From Cordylochernes scorpioides (Eukaryota; Arthropoda; Arachnida; Pseudoscorpiones; Chernetidae), in assembly GCA_030710605.1 (NCBI GenBank), contig CP092868.1, positions 31,251,363 through 31,315,362 on the forward strand: a DNA stretch of 64,000 bases, given 5' to 3'. The position numbers were made by a program, and so were the translations under genes. The notes below the pieces were generated by a model. That model saw only the letters and a program-made list of their open reading frames with translations, had not been told where the DNA came from and did not search any database. Shown here one piece after another: positions 62,650-64,000 of this stretch (position 1 is its first letter; every line of letters begins with the position of its first letter).

Positions 62650-63743
62650 GAGATAAGTTTCTTCATTAATTTATTAAGACATCAAGCTTTCGGGCACAGC
62701 GTGGCCCTTCTACAGGATCAATTGTATAAGAAAAATGATACACTATATAAACGAAGAATAAATCTGCATATGTATTATTAGAAATTAGTTGTAAAATTTT
62801 GAAATAATCGGTAATACTTAGGATTTTTGTTTAAAACGAACATCGAGACATAAGCAAATTAATGAAATTTGTAAGAAGAATAATATACGAATATTACAAG
62901 GTATTATGATAAAAGTGTAATAAGACTGAAAGGACGCTCCTACGATTCGACGGAAACTGTGATAAAATTATGAGTATTTATAAAGTAAAACAGTTTAAAA
63001 GGATATTAAAATAAAATGAACAAAACAGGGAAATTCATGGGGTACATCAATGGCTATTTATGTAATAAGCTTATATACGGCTCAGGTACATCGATATGTC
63101 TGTTTATACTATTATATCTCAGAGATAGCAAGGCCTCGACAACCAATCTTTTGTGTTTATGTGGTATATTAGAATAATGTGATCTTGGATCAGTTGTGTT
63201 GAAACTATGTCCTGTCTGTGAAATGTGCTGGACAATAAGTGATTTCGGATCGTTATGTCTGATGTTTCTGTCGTGTTCCTGTATTCTGTCTTTAATGTAA
63301 CGGCTAGTTTCACCTACATAAACACTGTCGCAATCGTTGCATTTTATGGAATAAACAGCATTGTTTCTTTGAGCAGTGTTCCGAGGCGTGTTGTTTTTAG
63401 TGATTGGGTTCCTTAAGATAGTGCCTATACTAGGGGTGTTGGAAAAGTAAGTGCGGATGCCGAAGTTCTTTAGTTCTCTAGCTATTTTTACGCTTTGCAA
63501 GGAATACGGTATTGTGCAGATGGATTTATAGTTGTCATATATCTTGGTGCGGGATGGGTTATGGAAATGCCTTAATATAAAGTTTTTAGGATAACCAGAG
63601 GACATTAAATTTGAAATTATGTTATTTGTTTCCTTTTGCTTTGACTCCTCAGTGTAACAGTGGGTATATATTCTCTTGGACAAGGTTCTTACCGTATTGA
63701 TTTTATGGCTTAATGGGCAGAAAGATGAGAAATTTATATACAT
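62650..63743 (-). mobile_element. Penelope-like element 2 (3' part)
   Basis: The GIY-YIG ORF (63054-63743) is followed on the minus strand by ~300 bp AT-rich sequence and, at 62675-62720, by CTGTAGAAGGGCCACGCTGT, GCCCGAAAGCTTGATG, the hairpin plus GAAA order of Penelope termini. No inverted or direct second arm was found. Confidence 0.7.
63054..63743 (-). CDS. Penelope GIY-YIG endonuclease domain, element 2
   Basis: A 229-codon open frame. The N-terminal part (SGYPKNFILRHF, then IPYSLQSVKIARELKNFGIR) is the linker after the RT thumb. The endonuclease follows: VYSIKCNDCDSVYVGETSR with the CX2C insert and YVG, RIQEHDRNIRHND with the catalytic Arg, and the His-containing SQTGHSFN. It ends INRHIDVPEPY. 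It is different enough from the ORF at 56050-56625 to be another Penelope family. RT is missing upstream. Confidence 0.85.
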   Translation of the reverse strand: MYINFSSFCPLSHKINTVRTLSKRIYTHCYTEESKQKETNNIISNLMSSGYPKNFILRHFHNPSRTKIYDNYKSICTIPYSLQSVKIARELKNFGIRTYFSNTPSIGTILRNPITKNNTPRNTAQRNNAVYSIKCNDCDSVYVGETSRYIKDRIQEHDRNIRHNDPKSLIVQHISQTGHSFNTTDPRSHYSNIPHKHKRLVVEALLSLRYNSINRHIDVPEPYISLLHK

Positions 63744-64000
63744 TGGGTGAAAGGATCCCCTAGTCGCCAGCTCCAGGGGATCTCGTGGCTGCTTCCTCAG
63801 CTCTGCTAGTGGACTTTTAGGGTACTCCCACTGTGTTAGATTCTCCTTCTGGACAGCAAAACTTCGGAAAGGTTACTGGGCATATTATATATGATGTTTA
63901 CATCATTGTTGGGTTGTTATGGTAAAATGGACCCAACAAAGATAAAGAACGAGGAGAGATACCCAGGTTCTTGTAGATTGTAGGGTTCGCGGTGATGAAT
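63744..64000. other. Right edge; LINE piece at the very end
   Basis: 63744-63940 holds nothing recognised. 63973-64000 matches 1751-1778 of the LINE (TTGTAGATTGTAGGGTT). It is preceded by a block (63949-63974) also found at 535-561 next to that LINE's 3' tail. Confidence 0.5.

Overview
This is a eukaryotic, probably invertebrate, window dominated by transposable elements; no bacterial operon, rRNA gene, functional tRNA gene or CRISPR array was seen. The mix (jockey-like LINEs with an RNase H domain and CAA-repeat tails, Ty3/gypsy elements of the K02A2.6 type, Penelope-like elements with GIY-YIG endonucleases, Merlin transposases, many pogo/Tigger-type MITEs, hAT and Tc1 remnants, Helentron-like pieces) fits an arthropod, perhaps a chelicerate, but the species cannot be fixed from the sequence. 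Host genes are sparse: one long exon of a polyamine oxidase (13111-14107, minus strand) is clear, and three other exon-like pieces (3238-3326, 4053-4106, 18151-18293) are tentative.

Layout. 0.5-13 kb: a LINE with an internal deletion, MITEs, a solo LTR with a 5-bp target duplication carrying a nested SINE, two more SINE copies, LINE fragments and a Helentron-like element with an endonuclease remnant. 13-24 kb: the polyamine oxidase exon, then a zone rich in a small hairpin retroelement (12-14 bp target duplications, hammerhead-like core boxes), a 104-bp tandem array of related sequence, a captured transcript amplified as a ~98-bp minisatellite, nested Tigger-type elements with a transposase tail, and hAT and Tc1 remnants. 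24-27 kb is AT-rich with short tandem duplications.

27.1-38.4 kb is the most striking part: a tandem array of 14 nearly identical Merlin (IS1016/IS1595-related DDE) transposase genes with a ~757-bp period. Each monomer is essentially the coding sequence alone. Two monomers stay open through the catalytic triad; most of the rest share a stop codon and a frameshift, and a two-monomer block is repeated as a higher-order unit.

38.4-64 kb: Merlin fragments joined to unrelated coiled-coil or proline-rich ORF starts, a second RNase H LINE, two interleaved gypsy families (A and B; B is present as two almost identical copies), Helitron-like pieces, a 92-bp minisatellite, a Penelope element with inverted terminal arms, a two-copy array of sequence resembling the start of an IRF-type DNA-binding domain, a hAT remnant, and a second Penelope element.

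The elements interact mainly by nesting: SINE into LTR, Tigger MITE into Tigger MITE, hairpin element into Penelope arm, CAA-tailed transcript into hairpin element, gypsy A against gypsy B. Target duplications let several of these events be ordered.
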